Assembly (NCBI GenBank): GCA_964551815.1
Contig: CAZKEL010000006.1
Location: 1 to 53,774, forward strand
DNA length: 53,774 bases
Direction: 5' to 3'
Source of the DNA: D37C17 sp964551815
GTDB lineage: Bacteria; Fidelibacterota; Marinisomatia; SCGC-AAA003-L08; D37C17
The position numbers and the translations under genes are program-made. The notes under the pieces are model-generated. The model was not told the DNA's origin. It did not search any database and saw only the letters and a list, made by a program, of their open reading frames with translations. Shown here piece by piece: positions 1 through 8,369 of this stretch. How positions within the stretch are numbered: position 1 is the first letter of the stretch; every line of letters starts with the position of its first letter.

Positions 1-60
1 CAAACAAGCAGCATGACTTCTATATGTGTCCGTTTTTTTGTTGCAAGATCAGTATTAATC

Positions 61-258
61 ATGAACAAAAAGTGGTACACTGTAAATGAAATAGCAGAAA
101 TATATAATATATCAAAATCACTCGTTAGAAAACTAATTAGAGAACAAAAGGTTAAAATCCACCGAATTGGTCGAAAGATTTTAATCAAACCACATGATTT
201 TGAAGCTGTCATAGTTACAGTAGAAACTGTAGACAATTATTTGTCCGAATTGTATTAG
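61..258 (+). CDS. Excisionase-like small helix-turn-helix protein
   Basis: A 65-residue protein, nearly all of it one DNA-binding domain of the MerR/excisionase type. It opens with WYTVNEIAEIYNIS, then SLVRKLIREQKV, and a wing with HRIGRKILIKPHDFE, as in the helix-turn-helix 17 family found next to phage and island integrases. The ATG at 61 is preferred over one at 13 because the domain begins directly after it. The stop is about 10 bases before the integrase, so the two are probably co-transcribed. It likely acts as recombination directionality factor or as a regulator of the integrase; which of the two cannot be told from sequence. Confidence 0.7.
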   Translation: MNKKWYTVNEIAEIYNISKSLVRKLIREQKVKIHRIGRKILIKPHDFEAVIVTVETVDNYLSELY

Positions 259-267
259 GAGGTTATG

Positions 268-1371
268 ATGGCTATCAAATCTAAACATAAATATCCGGGT
301 GTTCGTAAAAAGTCAGCTGGTAAATTTATCCTCGATTTTATAGATCACAATGGAAAAAGGCGACAGAAGCTATTCCATGGATCAGAATTAGAAGCATACC
401 GTTCTAGAAATGCAATTATCTCCAGAAGAGATAAGATAAGAGCTGGCATTGAAGCACCACCTTCCATTGTAAAAGATAAACCAACTTTTAATAAAGTTTG
501 GGAATTATTCACAAAACATAGACAACAGAAAGTAGATACTGGCAGTATGAAAGCTGGGTCATTGAAAAGGTATAAATGGGTATGTAAAGCAATTGCTGGA
601 TATAGCAAGAAGCTACTTAATACACCAATTGATAAAATCTCACCTGATGATATCATTAATTTCAAGAAGCACAGATTAAGTTTAAAGGTTTCCGATGAAG
701 GTATCAATACAGAACTTCGGCATATTCGTACAGTATTTAATTATGCAAAGAAGTTAGAATTAATTACTACTTCTCCAATGGTTGATGTATCAAATATTCA
801 AGTTGTAAAAAGTGATGTACGGTTTTTGGATGATCATGAACTTGTAAGATTAAATGTTGAACTAAATAAATTAAACTTAAATGATGCGTATGAAAAAGAT
901 GTTCATGATCTGGTAGTATTTTACCTATATACTGGTGCAAGATCATCAGAAGCACTATATCCGGATTTAACTTGGGATTGTATAAATGCAAAAACTATTG
1001 TATTCCCAAGAACTAAAAACAATAAGTCTAGAACAGTATCACTATTTAAACCTGTAAAGAATGTACTTGATTCAAGGGTTAACTTGCCTGGTGGTCCATT
1101 TGATTTTACAACAAATCAAGTTTATAATCGTATGAAATTTGTGCTTAAAAAGGCAAACCTAAATAATGCAAGCCCACATAATTTGAGGAAAACTGCTGGT
1201 GCATGGTATTACATGGCTACAAGGGATATATTTGCTGTAAAATGTTGGCTTGGTCATTCAAATGTAACTGTTACAGAAAATCATTATACAGGACTTATAC
1301 AATCTATGCGTGAAACTGATGACAAAGCATTTGAGAAATTACTAACAGCTAAACTTGAATCAGCTACATAA
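268..1371 (+). CDS. Tyrosine recombinase (integrase) beside tRNA-Asn
   Basis: A site-specific recombinase of 367 residues. An N-terminal core-binding SAM-like domain (about 70-170) is followed by a catalytic domain with Arg225 (in YTGARSSEA), His304 and Arg307 (in SPHNLRKTA), His330 (in WLGHSN) and the nucleophile Tyr340 (in NHYTGL), so the active site looks complete. AGGAGG at 257-262 favours the ATG at 268 over the adjacent ATG at 265. It reads toward tRNA-Asn, whose 3' end faces it across 140 bases. This is the usual layout of an integrative element that uses the tRNA 3' end as its attachment site, so the element would extend left beyond the window. The motif GINTxLRHIRT is shared with the integrase at the right edge. 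Confidence 0.92.
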   Translation: MAIKSKHKYPGVRKKSAGKFILDFIDHNGKRRQKLFHGSELEAYRSRNAIISRRDKIRAGIEAPPSIVKDKPTFNKVWELFTKHRQQKVDTGSMKAGSLKRYKWVCKAIAGYSKKLLNTPIDKISPDDIINFKKHRLSLKVSDEGINTELRHIRTVFNYAKKLELITTSPMVDVSNIQVVKSDVRFLDDHELVRLNVELNKLNLNDAYEKDVHDLVVFYLYTGARSSEALYPDLTWDCINAKTIVFPRTKNNKSRTVSLFKPVKNVLDSRVNLPGGPFDFTTNQVYNRMKFVLKKANLNNASPHNLRKTAGAWYYMATRDIFAVKCWLGHSNVTVTENHYTGLIQSMRETDDKAFEKLLTAKLESAT

Positions 1372-1471
1372 AAGTGGTTGCTTCCAGGTTGCAATTTGAG
1401 AGGAAAAACGTGTAATTTGGTGATAAATGGTGATATTATGTAAACTTATGCTTTGGCGATATTCGGTCAAT

Positions 1472-1508
1472 AAAAAACCCCTTTTACCAACGAGGTTTAG
1501 GGGCTTTT
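1472..1508 (-). terminator. Rho-independent terminator of tRNA-Asn
   Basis: On the minus strand, AGCCCCTAAACC pairs imperfectly with GGTAAAAGGGG and is followed by a run of six T. It lies a few bases past the 3' end of tRNA-Asn and would end that transcript. The 100 bases between it and the integrase stop hold nothing else I recognise. Confidence 0.7.
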
Positions 1509-1514
1509 CTCCTG

Positions 1515-1588
1515 CTCCGGTAGCTAGACTCGAACTAGCGACACGCGGATTAACAGTCCGCTGCTCTAACCAACTGAGCTATACCGGA
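1515..1588 (-). tRNA. tRNA-Asn(GTT)
   Basis: A complete 74-base cloverleaf on the minus strand: acceptor stem TCCGGTA/TACCGGA, D-arm AGCTCAGTTGGTTAGAGC, anticodon stem GCGGA/TCCGC with loop CTGTTAA (anticodon GTT), T-arm GCTAG/CTAGC around TTCGAGT, discriminator G. CCA is not encoded. The 3' end faces the integrase, as expected of an attachment site. The 5' flank and 5' half are copied in the tandem array that follows. Confidence 0.96.
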
Positions 1589-1610
1589 ATTAAATTCAAA
1601 ATATTAAACA

Positions 1611-1816
1611 GCACGCGGATTAATCCCGACGATCCTGTCGGGACTCTAACCAACTGAGCTATACCGGAATTAAATTCAAAATATTAAAAAGCACGCGGAT
1701 TAATCCCGACGATCCTGTCGGGACTCTAACCAACTGAGCTATACCGGAATTAAATTCAAAATATTAAAAAGCACGCGGATTAATCCCGACGATCCTGTGG
1801 GGACTCTAACCAACTG
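1611..1816 (-). repeat. Tandem array of broken tRNA-Asn 5' halves (80-bp period)
   Basis: Two full 80-base units (1611-1690, 1691-1770) and a 46-base partial unit (1771-1816). On the minus strand each full unit has the spacer TTTAATATTTTGAATTTAAT, then the tRNA-Asn acceptor 5' strand and D-arm up to TTAGAGT, then a perfect 7-bp hairpin TCCCGAC-AGGATC-GTCGGGA, then TTAATCCGCGTG, the 3' side of the anticodon arm. The T-arm and 3' acceptor are missing, so these cannot be working tRNAs. The units are nearly identical; the last has one change that weakens the hairpin. Lying upstream of the true tRNA on the same strand, they may be in its primary transcript. Recent slippage or unequal crossing-over after palindrome insertion would explain them. 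Confidence 0.9.
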
Positions 1817-1820
1817 CTTG

Positions 1821-1836
1821 TCCACCTGTTGGTGGA
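1821..1836. repeat. Short palindrome TCCACC-TGTT-GGTGGA
   Basis: A perfect 6-bp hairpin with a 4-base loop, exactly where the third tRNA-Asn-derived unit breaks off. It looks like another small REP-type palindrome marking the edge of the array. The remaining 100 bases up to the HIT gene show no further feature. Confidence 0.5.
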
Positions 1837-1935
1837 AGCTATCCATCTTTGTTTCACGACGAAGGATAAATACCGTAAAATTCATTTCAAATACAGCCTG
1901 AAAATTTACAGCATTTTTAAATGTGTGAAATACTA

Positions 1936-2442
1936 TTATTTTCCGTTTTTCGAAAAAGCTTCTGCCAACTGTTTACGAGTCTCTTTCAATCCGTCAACCA
2001 TGACTTTTGTATGTCCCATAACCGGCATGAAGTTCGTATCTCCAATCCAGCGGGGAACTATATGCAGGTGCATATGTTCTTTTATTCCCGCCCCTGCAAC
2101 TTCACCAAAATTAGCCCCAAAATTGAAGCCATCAGCATTTAAACTTGAACGGAGTACTTCCATGGCTTTTGTAGAAAGAGTCATCATCTCCACCTGGGTA
2201 TCCGTATTCAATGCGTCAAAATGCTCTTCATGGTCATAAGGTGAAACCATTAAATGCCCATTATTGTAGGGATATAAATTCATCAAAATATAGGCATTTT
2301 CCCCACGGTGAACTACCAGATTTTCCTCATCTTCACCCAGGCGGGATTTATCACAGAAAATACAGGGTCCAAACTCATTTCTGGCAGATCTGATATAGCC
2401 CATCCGCCAGGGTGCCCATAAATATTTCAGGTCTTTACTCAC
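1936..2442 (-). CDS. HIT-family nucleotide hydrolase/transferase
   Basis: A 168-residue histidine-triad protein, probably cytosolic, acting on dinucleoside polyphosphates or nucleotide conjugates. The signature HMHLHIVPRW (residues 123-132) carries the catalytic histidines. The N-terminal CIFC (27-30) is the zinc-binding pair seen in Ap4A phosphorylase-like HIT proteins. The GTG start overlaps the end of the EF-G-like gene (GGTGAGTAA), so translation is coupled. The exact substrate cannot be assigned. Confidence 0.92.
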   Translation of the reverse strand: MSKDLKYLWAPWRMGYIRSARNEFGPCIFCDKSRLGEDEENLVVHRGENAYILMNLYPYNNGHLMVSPYDHEEHFDALNTDTQVEMMTLSTKAMEVLRSSLNADGFNFGANFGEVAGAGIKEHMHLHIVPRWIGDTNFMPVMGHTKVMVDGLKETRKQLAEAFSKNGK

Positions 2443-4528
2443 CGGCTGCCCGTGCTGCTTCCCAAGTGGAAATCACTTTTTCAGCCTCACTATGAGGCAT
2501 GTCTTCGTAGTGGGAAAATTCCTGTGTAAACATACCTCTTCCACTGGACATTGCTTTCAGAGCAGTGGCATAATCATGCAGGCAGGCAAGGGGAAGTTCT
2601 GCATTGATAATTTGATAGTGACCATCAGCATCCATACCCTGTACTCTTCCCCGGCGTGAAGAAATATCTCCCATTATATCTCCCATATAATCATCGGGAA
2701 TTTTTACCTGAATTTTATAAATAGGTTCCAAAAGCTTGGGTTTTGCCTCTTTAATGGCATCAGAAAAAGCATGGCGGCCTGCAATCTGAAAAGCCATATC
2801 ATTTGAATCAACGGGGTGCATTTTCCCATCATAAAAATCTATTTTCACATCCACAACTTTACAGCCTGCAATCACCCCTTGACTACAGATATGGTTCACT
2901 CCTTTTTCTACTGAGGGAACAAATCCTCTATCCACATTCTGTCCCACAAGGCTGTTGGTAAAATCAATACCGCTGCCTCTACCATTGGGTTCAATTCTCA
3001 TCCAGACCTCTGCAAATTGACCTGCCCCTCCAGACTGTTTTTTATGACGGTATTTTGCTTCAGCTCTGCCGGTGATAGTTTCCCGGTAAGGAACTTTTGG
3101 AATTTCGGTATCAAGCTCTACCTTAAAGCGCTGGGTAATTCTTTTAAGGGCGATATCCAAATGAAGTTCTCCCTGCCCGGAGATAATAGTTTGTTTCAAC
3201 TCAGAGTCAACCCTGTATGAAAAAGTGGGATCTTCTTCATGTATTACGGATAATCCAGTGGCAACTTTTTCTTCATCACCTTTGGCTTTAGGATGTACTG
3301 CCTTACTGGAATTGGGCGAAGGGAAGGTAATAACCGGCAGCTGAATGGGGTGTTTTGAATCTGAAAGGGTATCACCAGTATGCGTATTTTTTAGTTTCAA
3401 TGCAGCGCCAATATCCCCCGCGATAAGTTGGGCCGCATCCTTTCGGTTTTTACCGTTCATAAAGTAAATCTGACGCATTTTTTCAGAATTGTTTCTGCTG
3501 GTATTCGCCAGATCATCCCCTGCATTCACTTTACCGGAATACACCCTGAAAAAAGACATTTCACCAATATGCTCCTCTGAAATAGTTTTAAAAACCAATG
3601 CAGCCAGAGGGTCAGTTACAGAGGGGCCATGACTGATTTCTTCACTGGTTCCCGGTTTGGTGCCTTCCACTTTTTCAAAGTCTCCTGCACAGGGTGCATA
3701 GCGGGCAAGAATATCCATCATCCGTTTCACCCCTATATTGGTTTCTCCTGAAACACAGAACACAGGAATGAGACCATGCGACATAAGTGCCTGATGGAGT
3801 CCACCACGCAGTTCATCTTCACTCAATTCCCCTTTTTCGAAAAACAACTCCATCAGTTTTTCATCAGACTCGGCAATGAGTTCAATGAGTTCATTATGCA
3901 AATCATCTAGTCGTTGTGTCCATTCTCCTTCCGGATCTCCCTCACTATAGTCACCGGTTCCATCTGTTTTAAAGCTGAAGGTTTCTTTACGGAGAACATC
4001 TGCAACTTTACTGAATCCGGGTCCCTGATCTATTGGCAGCGTAAAGGGGAATACCGTGCGTCCATACCGCTCTTGCAATGCCGACAGAACAGTTTCAAAA
4101 TCTGATTGGTCTTTATCCACCATGTTTACAATGAACAATTTTGGAATACGAAAGTCTTTTTCTGCATACTCCCAGCTAAGTTCAGTGCCAATGTCAATAC
4201 CGTCTGTGGCACTAACTACAATGGCTGCAAAATCAGCAACCCGCATTCCGGATTTAACTTCACCGTGGAAATCCATATAACCTGGGGTGTCAAGAATATT
4301 AAATTTCTTCTCTTCCCATTCCAAACTCAGCAGGGAGAGTGAAATAGAGTGCTGATTTGTAATTTCATATTCACGGTAATCAGATACCGTAGTTCCTGCT
4401 TCTATTGAACCCATTTTGTGGATGGCGCCACTATTATATACCATGGCTTCCGCCAAGGTAGTTTTGCCTACAGAAGCATGCCCTGCCAAGGCAATGTTAA
4501 TAATATTTTTAGTTGAATAGTCCTTCAA
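2435..4528 (-). CDS. Elongation factor G-like GTPase (EF-G family 2)
   Basis: A 697-residue translational GTPase with the full EF-G domain order. P-loop GHASVGKT is at 16-23 and G3 DTPGY at 80-84. The domain IV tip contains KKQSGGAGQFAEV, close to the EF-G consensus, and a domain V follows. The start is TTG with a strong AAGGAGG site about six bases upstream. It resembles the second EF-G-like family (FusA2 type), whose members are generally not the essential translocase. An oddity is the G4 motif NMVD (135-138): the lysine of NKxD, which stacks on the guanine base, is methionine. Nucleotide use may therefore differ. It is co-transcribed with the HIT gene. Confidence 0.9.
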   Translation of the reverse strand: MKDYSTKNIINIALAGHASVGKTTLAEAMVYNSGAIHKMGSIEAGTTVSDYREYEITNQHSISLSLLSLEWEEKKFNILDTPGYMDFHGEVKSGMRVADFAAIVVSATDGIDIGTELSWEYAEKDFRIPKLFIVNMVDKDQSDFETVLSALQERYGRTVFPFTLPIDQGPGFSKVADVLRKETFSFKTDGTGDYSEGDPEGEWTQRLDDLHNELIELIAESDEKLMELFFEKGELSEDELRGGLHQALMSHGLIPVFCVSGETNIGVKRMMDILARYAPCAGDFEKVEGTKPGTSEEISHGPSVTDPLAALVFKTISEEHIGEMSFFRVYSGKVNAGDDLANTSRNNSEKMRQIYFMNGKNRKDAAQLIAGDIGAALKLKNTHTGDTLSDSKHPIQLPVITFPSPNSSKAVHPKAKGDEEKVATGLSVIHEEDPTFSYRVDSELKQTIISGQGELHLDIALKRITQRFKVELDTEIPKVPYRETITGRAEAKYRHKKQSGGAGQFAEVWMRIEPNGRGSGIDFTNSLVGQNVDRGFVPSVEKGVNHICSQGVIAGCKVVDVKIDFYDGKMHPVDSNDMAFQIAGRHAFSDAIKEAKPKLLEPIYKIQVKIPDDYMGDIMGDISSRRGRVQGMDADGHYQIINAELPLACLHDYATALKAMSSGRGMFTQEFSHYEDMPHSEAEKVISTWEAARAAGE

Positions 4529-4714
4529 TTTGGTCCTCCTTAAATTTAAAATCCGACAATTCAGCCGGATTAATTTGTGATTATCTTAATGCAAAACAAA
4601 TTTGTTTAGAATCTGCCAACTTATCCGGAAACAGCCTGTGCTTTCACTTAGCATTTGACTTGCTTTTAAAAAACGGGGGCATAAGGTATAGGTTTTCCAA
4701 TTTATCAATCAACA

Positions 4715-4990
4715 CTAATCTATTGATGAATTTCTTCTATCCCCTTGTTCCACTTTAATGAGTTCTCTGATCATCGGCTTCAAATACAGGCTTGATAAAT
4801 CAAGCCGGGAAAAGGCTGCTGCCAATGCCTTATTCCGTTGCTCCAAGGGTTTTAATTTATTCACTACAATGAGGTCTTCCTTTTCCAGCAGACAGTAGCC
4901 CCCCTGAAAATTCCCTTTTTCCTGAAGGATTCGGATACCAAGGGCTTCTGCTAATTTTTCAAATTCCTGAAAGACTTTAGCAGGCTTCAC
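4715..4990 (-). CDS. Conserved small protein of unknown function
   Basis: A 91-residue protein with no signal peptide or membrane segment. It has an amphipathic N-terminal helix (FQEFEKLAEALGI), a KGNFQGGYC turn, a strand EDLIVVNK and a helix around LEQRNKALAAAFSRLDLSSLYLKP. Start is a GTG overlapping the manC stop as GTGA, so it is translationally coupled to manC. I recall similar unnamed small proteins in other FCB genomes but cannot name the family or give a function. About 190 bases separate it from the next gene. Confidence 0.7.
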   Translation of the reverse strand: MKPAKVFQEFEKLAEALGIRILQEKGNFQGGYCLLEKEDLIVVNKLKPLEQRNKALAAAFSRLDLSSLYLKPMIRELIKVEQGDRRNSSID

Positions 4991-6054
4991 AGATATTCAT
5001 GCTTGTTTAAGGTTTTCAACATATTTACCACATCCTTCACTGCTTCTGCTTTTTCAAGAGGTACCACCAGGGTGGCATCATCCAGATTTACGATTGCCAT
5101 ATCATTCACACCTACCACCGCAGTCAGACGGTTTGGACTGAACACCAGGTTGTTTTCAGACTGTACAGAAATTACATCACCATCGTAATAGTTTTCCTTT
5201 TTCTCATTGGTAAGTACCTGAAAAAGAGATTTCCAGGAACCCAAATCGTTCCATTGGAATTCCGCTTTGATCGTATAAACATTTTTTGCTTTTTCAAGAA
5301 TGCCATAGTCTATACTTTCTGCCTGAACCAGTTCCCATTCTCTGTCTAAAACCGTATCATATTGATTAGAGTCTAGTGCATCATAAATTGCGTCCAGAGA
5401 ATCGTGTAATTCACACATGAAAGTTTTCATTTCAAGCAGAATGATTTCTGCCTTCCACACAAACATTCCTGCATTCCAGAGGAATTCTCCGCTGGAGAGG
5501 AAATTTTCAGCTGTTGTCCGTTCAGGTTTTTCAGCAAAAGTTTTTACTTTAAATATTCCCTCCACATCAGTTTTTTTATCAGCGTCAAATTGAATATATC
5601 CATATCCGGTGGCAGGGTAGGTGGGATTTATTCCAATGGTTATCAGAGCAGATTTCTTTTCAACCATTTCCATAGCCTTGCGAATAACGGATTCAAACTT
5701 CCCGTCTCCAACAATTAAATGGTCTGCAGGGTACACTCCCATAATTGCATCTGAATCTCTTTTAAAAATATGGAGGGCTGCCAACCCTATGGCAGGGGCG
5801 GTGTTTTTACCACTGGGTTCGATAATGAAATTTTCTTTGGGTATCTCCGGGATGTCTTTATGGATGAGGGCAGATAACTCTTGGGATGCCACTACCAGAA
5901 TTTTTTCCGGAGTGGATATTTTTCGCAGGCGGTCATAGGTGAGACGAATCATCGTCTCCTCACCTGTAATTTTTAGTAATTGCTTGGGAGTATCCTTTCG
6001 GCTTTTAGGCCAAAAACGGGAACCAGATCCCCCTGCTAAAATGACATGATACAT
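4987..6054 (-). CDS. manC: Mannose-1-phosphate guanylyltransferase
   Basis: Makes GDP-mannose from mannose-1-phosphate and GTP for surface polysaccharides. The 355-residue protein begins with the nucleotidyltransferase signature GGSGSRFWP followed by SRKDTPKQLL, has VYPADHLI and FAEKPER further in, and LWNAGMFVW as in the family. It stops after the short left-handed beta-helix region, so it lacks the phosphomannose isomerase domain of the bifunctional enzyme. An AGGAGA site lies before the ATG. The small coupled gene downstream is its only operon partner. Confidence 0.95.
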   Translation of the reverse strand: MYHVILAGGSGSRFWPKSRKDTPKQLLKITGEETMIRLTYDRLRKISTPEKILVVASQELSALIHKDIPEIPKENFIIEPSGKNTAPAIGLAALHIFKRDSDAIMGVYPADHLIVGDGKFESVIRKAMEMVEKKSALITIGINPTYPATGYGYIQFDADKKTDVEGIFKVKTFAEKPERTTAENFLSSGEFLWNAGMFVWKAEIILLEMKTFMCELHDSLDAIYDALDSNQYDTVLDREWELVQAESIDYGILEKAKNVYTIKAEFQWNDLGSWKSLFQVLTNEKKENYYDGDVISVQSENNLVFSPNRLTAVVGVNDMAIVNLDDATLVVPLEKAEAVKDVVNMLKTLNKHEYL

Positions 6055-6083
6055 AAAATTTATCTCCTGTAAGGGTTGGAAAT

Positions 6084-7592
6084 TTACTCTATTTTTAGAT
6101 TAATTCCCTCAACATCCCAGCGTGCACGAACATCTACCGTGTCAGGGTATTCAATGAAATTCGCTGCTCTTTTAAAAGGGTTCCAAATACCTGAAAAATA
6201 CACAGTAGAATCCAGGTCATTTAATTTCTCAAATGCCCAGATTTCATAATGTCCTGCCGGTATATTTTGTAATACATATTTCCCTTTTTCACTTTCGGCA
6301 AAAAAGGAGGTCTGCAATTCAAGATGCTTTGCTTCCACTATCACAGAGTTTTCACCAGAATAGTTAATTTTCCCCAAGATATTTCCTCCTACTATAGGCT
6401 CAGGTTTAGGGGGATAAAATACAGAAACCATCTTAATTGAGTCTTTAAATTGATTCCCTGCCCAGTCAAAAATATGAGCGCCAGTCAATTGAATTTTAGT
6501 AAGGGTATCCGCAAGGTGGGGAAAGAAAATGGTAGTTGCGTTCAAATGTTTAAAAACAAGGGGTTTTTGCAGTGTATCCTTCTTTACGGTAACAGCAAGG
6601 GGAGACAGGGATACCGGTTCATTAAACATGATTTGAAACAGATTTTCTTCAAAGGCAGAAGTAACATAAACGGGGGGTATTGTATCGGTAAACGAGGGGA
6701 GGATAAAAGAATATTCAGGCAGTGCATATTGCTCCAACCGATTTGATTTACTCAGGTGGATGGTAACTGAATCATCCGGTGACAGGAGGGAGTCCAATAA
6801 GAATAATTCTTCAGAATTATCGTTCATGAGTAAATTCACACTATGTTGACTAATCATTTCTATAGAGGTGATTTTCAATTTTTCGACAGGTTCTGAATAA
6901 TACATCTGAACTGAGTCAGAAGGATTTCCAGAATGCAGATGAATATATTCTGTAGAAATGAGGGCATATTTTTTAGTCTGAATTTGTTTTTCTACCTGAG
7001 AAATACCTCCCTCCAATGCTGCAATTATATATCTTCCAAAGGGGATGTTTTGAAAATGAAAAACCCCCAATTCATTCACCTCAATTTTTTGATGGACTTT
7101 ACTGCTGTCTGTAAGAGGCCAGATAAATAATCCTGTTTCAACCAGTTCTCCGGTTGTATAGTTTTTAAGACTTCCGAAAATCTCTCCTTCAGGCAATGAG
7201 GTCCCCGTGCTCAAAATAACTTCAATAGGGGCAGCCATCATATTTTTCTGGTAATCCCTGATTTTTCTTGAAAGAGTAAATCTTATGACTTTATCCGCAG
7301 GCCATTTTTCATTTGGAGAAATATACAATCTTCTCCCTCGCACCTTAACAAAATATGCTTCCTCCTTCAGGGAAGAATTTAGAGAAGAGGGAATTGATAC
7401 AGGGTCTAACATTTCATTGAATACAAGGGTGATTTTCTGATCTAGCTCTATATTAACACTACCATTGTTCGGAGTGATGGAAATTAATTTTGGTCCTGTA
7501 GAATCTGGCGGACCACCACTGGCGGGACCTTGTGCAGCACATCCAATCAAAATAGGAATTATCCAGATATAAGTACGAAATGGAAACTTCAT
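6084..7592 (-). CDS. Ig-like (Big_5) domain lipoprotein
   Basis: A 502-residue probable outer-membrane lipoprotein; signal peptide with lipobox ILIGC near residue 18. The following PxxISITPNNGSVNIELDQ and FNEMLDPVSI mark an SbsA-type bacterial Ig domain (about 30-130). Carboxypeptidase-regulatory-like beta-sandwich stretches follow (GSLKNYTTGELVETG at about 140, GNILGKINYSGENSV near 400). This architecture is common in FCB lineages, usually without known function. The start has no Shine-Dalgarno site but a TAAATTTT box just upstream. Confidence 0.85.
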   Translation of the reverse strand: MKFPFRTYIWIIPILIGCAAQGPASGGPPDSTGPKLISITPNNGSVNIELDQKITLVFNEMLDPVSIPSSLNSSLKEEAYFVKVRGRRLYISPNEKWPADKVIRFTLSRKIRDYQKNMMAAPIEVILSTGTSLPEGEIFGSLKNYTTGELVETGLFIWPLTDSSKVHQKIEVNELGVFHFQNIPFGRYIIAALEGGISQVEKQIQTKKYALISTEYIHLHSGNPSDSVQMYYSEPVEKLKITSIEMISQHSVNLLMNDNSEELFLLDSLLSPDDSVTIHLSKSNRLEQYALPEYSFILPSFTDTIPPVYVTSAFEENLFQIMFNEPVSLSPLAVTVKKDTLQKPLVFKHLNATTIFFPHLADTLTKIQLTGAHIFDWAGNQFKDSIKMVSVFYPPKPEPIVGGNILGKINYSGENSVIVEAKHLELQTSFFAESEKGKYVLQNIPAGHYEIWAFEKLNDLDSTVYFSGIWNPFKRAANFIEYPDTVDVRARWDVEGINLKIE

Positions 7593-7597
7593 CAGGG

Positions 7598-7611
7598 CTG
7601 AAAATTTACTG
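7598..7611 (-). promoter_or_regulatory. Candidate promoter box before the Ig-like lipoprotein
   Basis: AGTAAATTTTCAG on the minus strand, ending about 8 bases before the ATG, with no Shine-Dalgarno site between. It is one of seven similar boxes in the window. Confidence 0.35.
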
Positions 7612-7613
7612 TG

Positions 7614-8324
7614 TTACTTTTGTTCTTCAGGAGGGTTAATTAAGAAGGGTATTTCGCCCAGATATTTACATTCATTTCCTTCAATACCCATTTTAATAAC
7701 TTTAATCTTTAATCCCTTTTTAAGAGCTTCATAAAGGGCATAGCCGAATTTTGGGTCTCTTTCCCACTGTGGTTGAAAGGATCTTGCATCTGGTCTTTGT
7801 ACCATAAACAATACCATAGTGTTGAGCCCTCTGGCTGCCATTTTCCCCAAGTGTGTTACATGTCTTCTGCCCCGCTCAGTGACTGCATCAGGAAATTTAG
7901 CGATACCCTTTTCAACTAAGGTGACGGATTTCACCTCTAACAGAAGCTTATCTTCATTGCCCTGTAAAAGAAAGTCAAACCTGGACTTCTCAACAGTCAC
8001 TTCCCTTTTTAAAAATTGAAGATTAGCAAGAAAGGGGATTTTCCCGTTTCTGATCAGGTATTCAGTAAATTGGTTTGGAAGCCAGGTATTAATGGAAATT
8101 AAAACATCATTTGAATAAACCGCTTGAGTAGAAAATTTTGTTTTTCTATGATCTCCCGATTCCTTTTTTAAAAGCAATCTTGCACCAGGGATTAATAATT
8201 CACGAAGTCTCCCCGGGTCAGGTAAATGGGATTCAACAACTTTCCCATTTATTGTCACGCGAGTCAAAAATCGGTTGGGTCTGTCAACAAATATGGCTTC
8301 AATAAAATTATAATCTATCTTCAT
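7614..8324 (-). CDS. sfsA: SfsA family DNA-binding/nuclease-like protein
   Basis: A 236-residue SfsA homologue. Family motifs are present: RPNRFL near the start, SHLPDPGRLRELL, GARLLLKK, DVLISINTWLPN, RFDFLL, LLLEVKSVTL, FPDAVTERGRRHV, and MVQRPDARSFQPQWERDPKFGYAL. The EVKSVT region corresponds to a PD-(D/E)xK nuclease-like core. The ATG at 8324 gives the normal family length; an upstream in-frame start at 8459 would overlap the divergent algH gene and is rejected. The name comes from maltose gene regulation in E. coli; its role here is unknown. Confidence 0.93.
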   Translation of the reverse strand: MKIDYNFIEAIFVDRPNRFLTRVTINGKVVESHLPDPGRLRELLIPGARLLLKKESGDHRKTKFSTQAVYSNDVLISINTWLPNQFTEYLIRNGKIPFLANLQFLKREVTVEKSRFDFLLQGNEDKLLLEVKSVTLVEKGIAKFPDAVTERGRRHVTHLGKMAARGLNTMVLFMVQRPDARSFQPQWERDPKFGYALYEALKKGLKIKVIKMGIEGNECKYLGEIPFLINPPEEQK

Positions 8325-8350
8325 TTCCGTCTTTTTTTTGAATAGAATGG

Positions 8351-8362
8351 CTTTAATTTTAC
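8351..8362 (+). promoter_or_regulatory. Candidate promoter box before the AlgH-like gene
   Basis: CTTTAATTTTAC lies 8 bases before the ATG at 8370 and no ribosome-binding site is visible. It belongs to the recurring TTAAATTTT-type box seen in this window and would fit a very short or leaderless transcript. Confidence 0.35.
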
Positions 8363-8369
8363 TATCAGT

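Noticed and set aside
1427..1657. 76-codon open frame across tRNA-Asn and the array
   Set aside because: It runs through the tRNA on the opposite strand and has no family features or ribosome site.
1611..1816. CRISPR-like array (regularly spaced repeats)
   Set aside because: The units are contiguous 80-bp copies with no unique spacers, and each is recognisably tRNA-Asn-derived.
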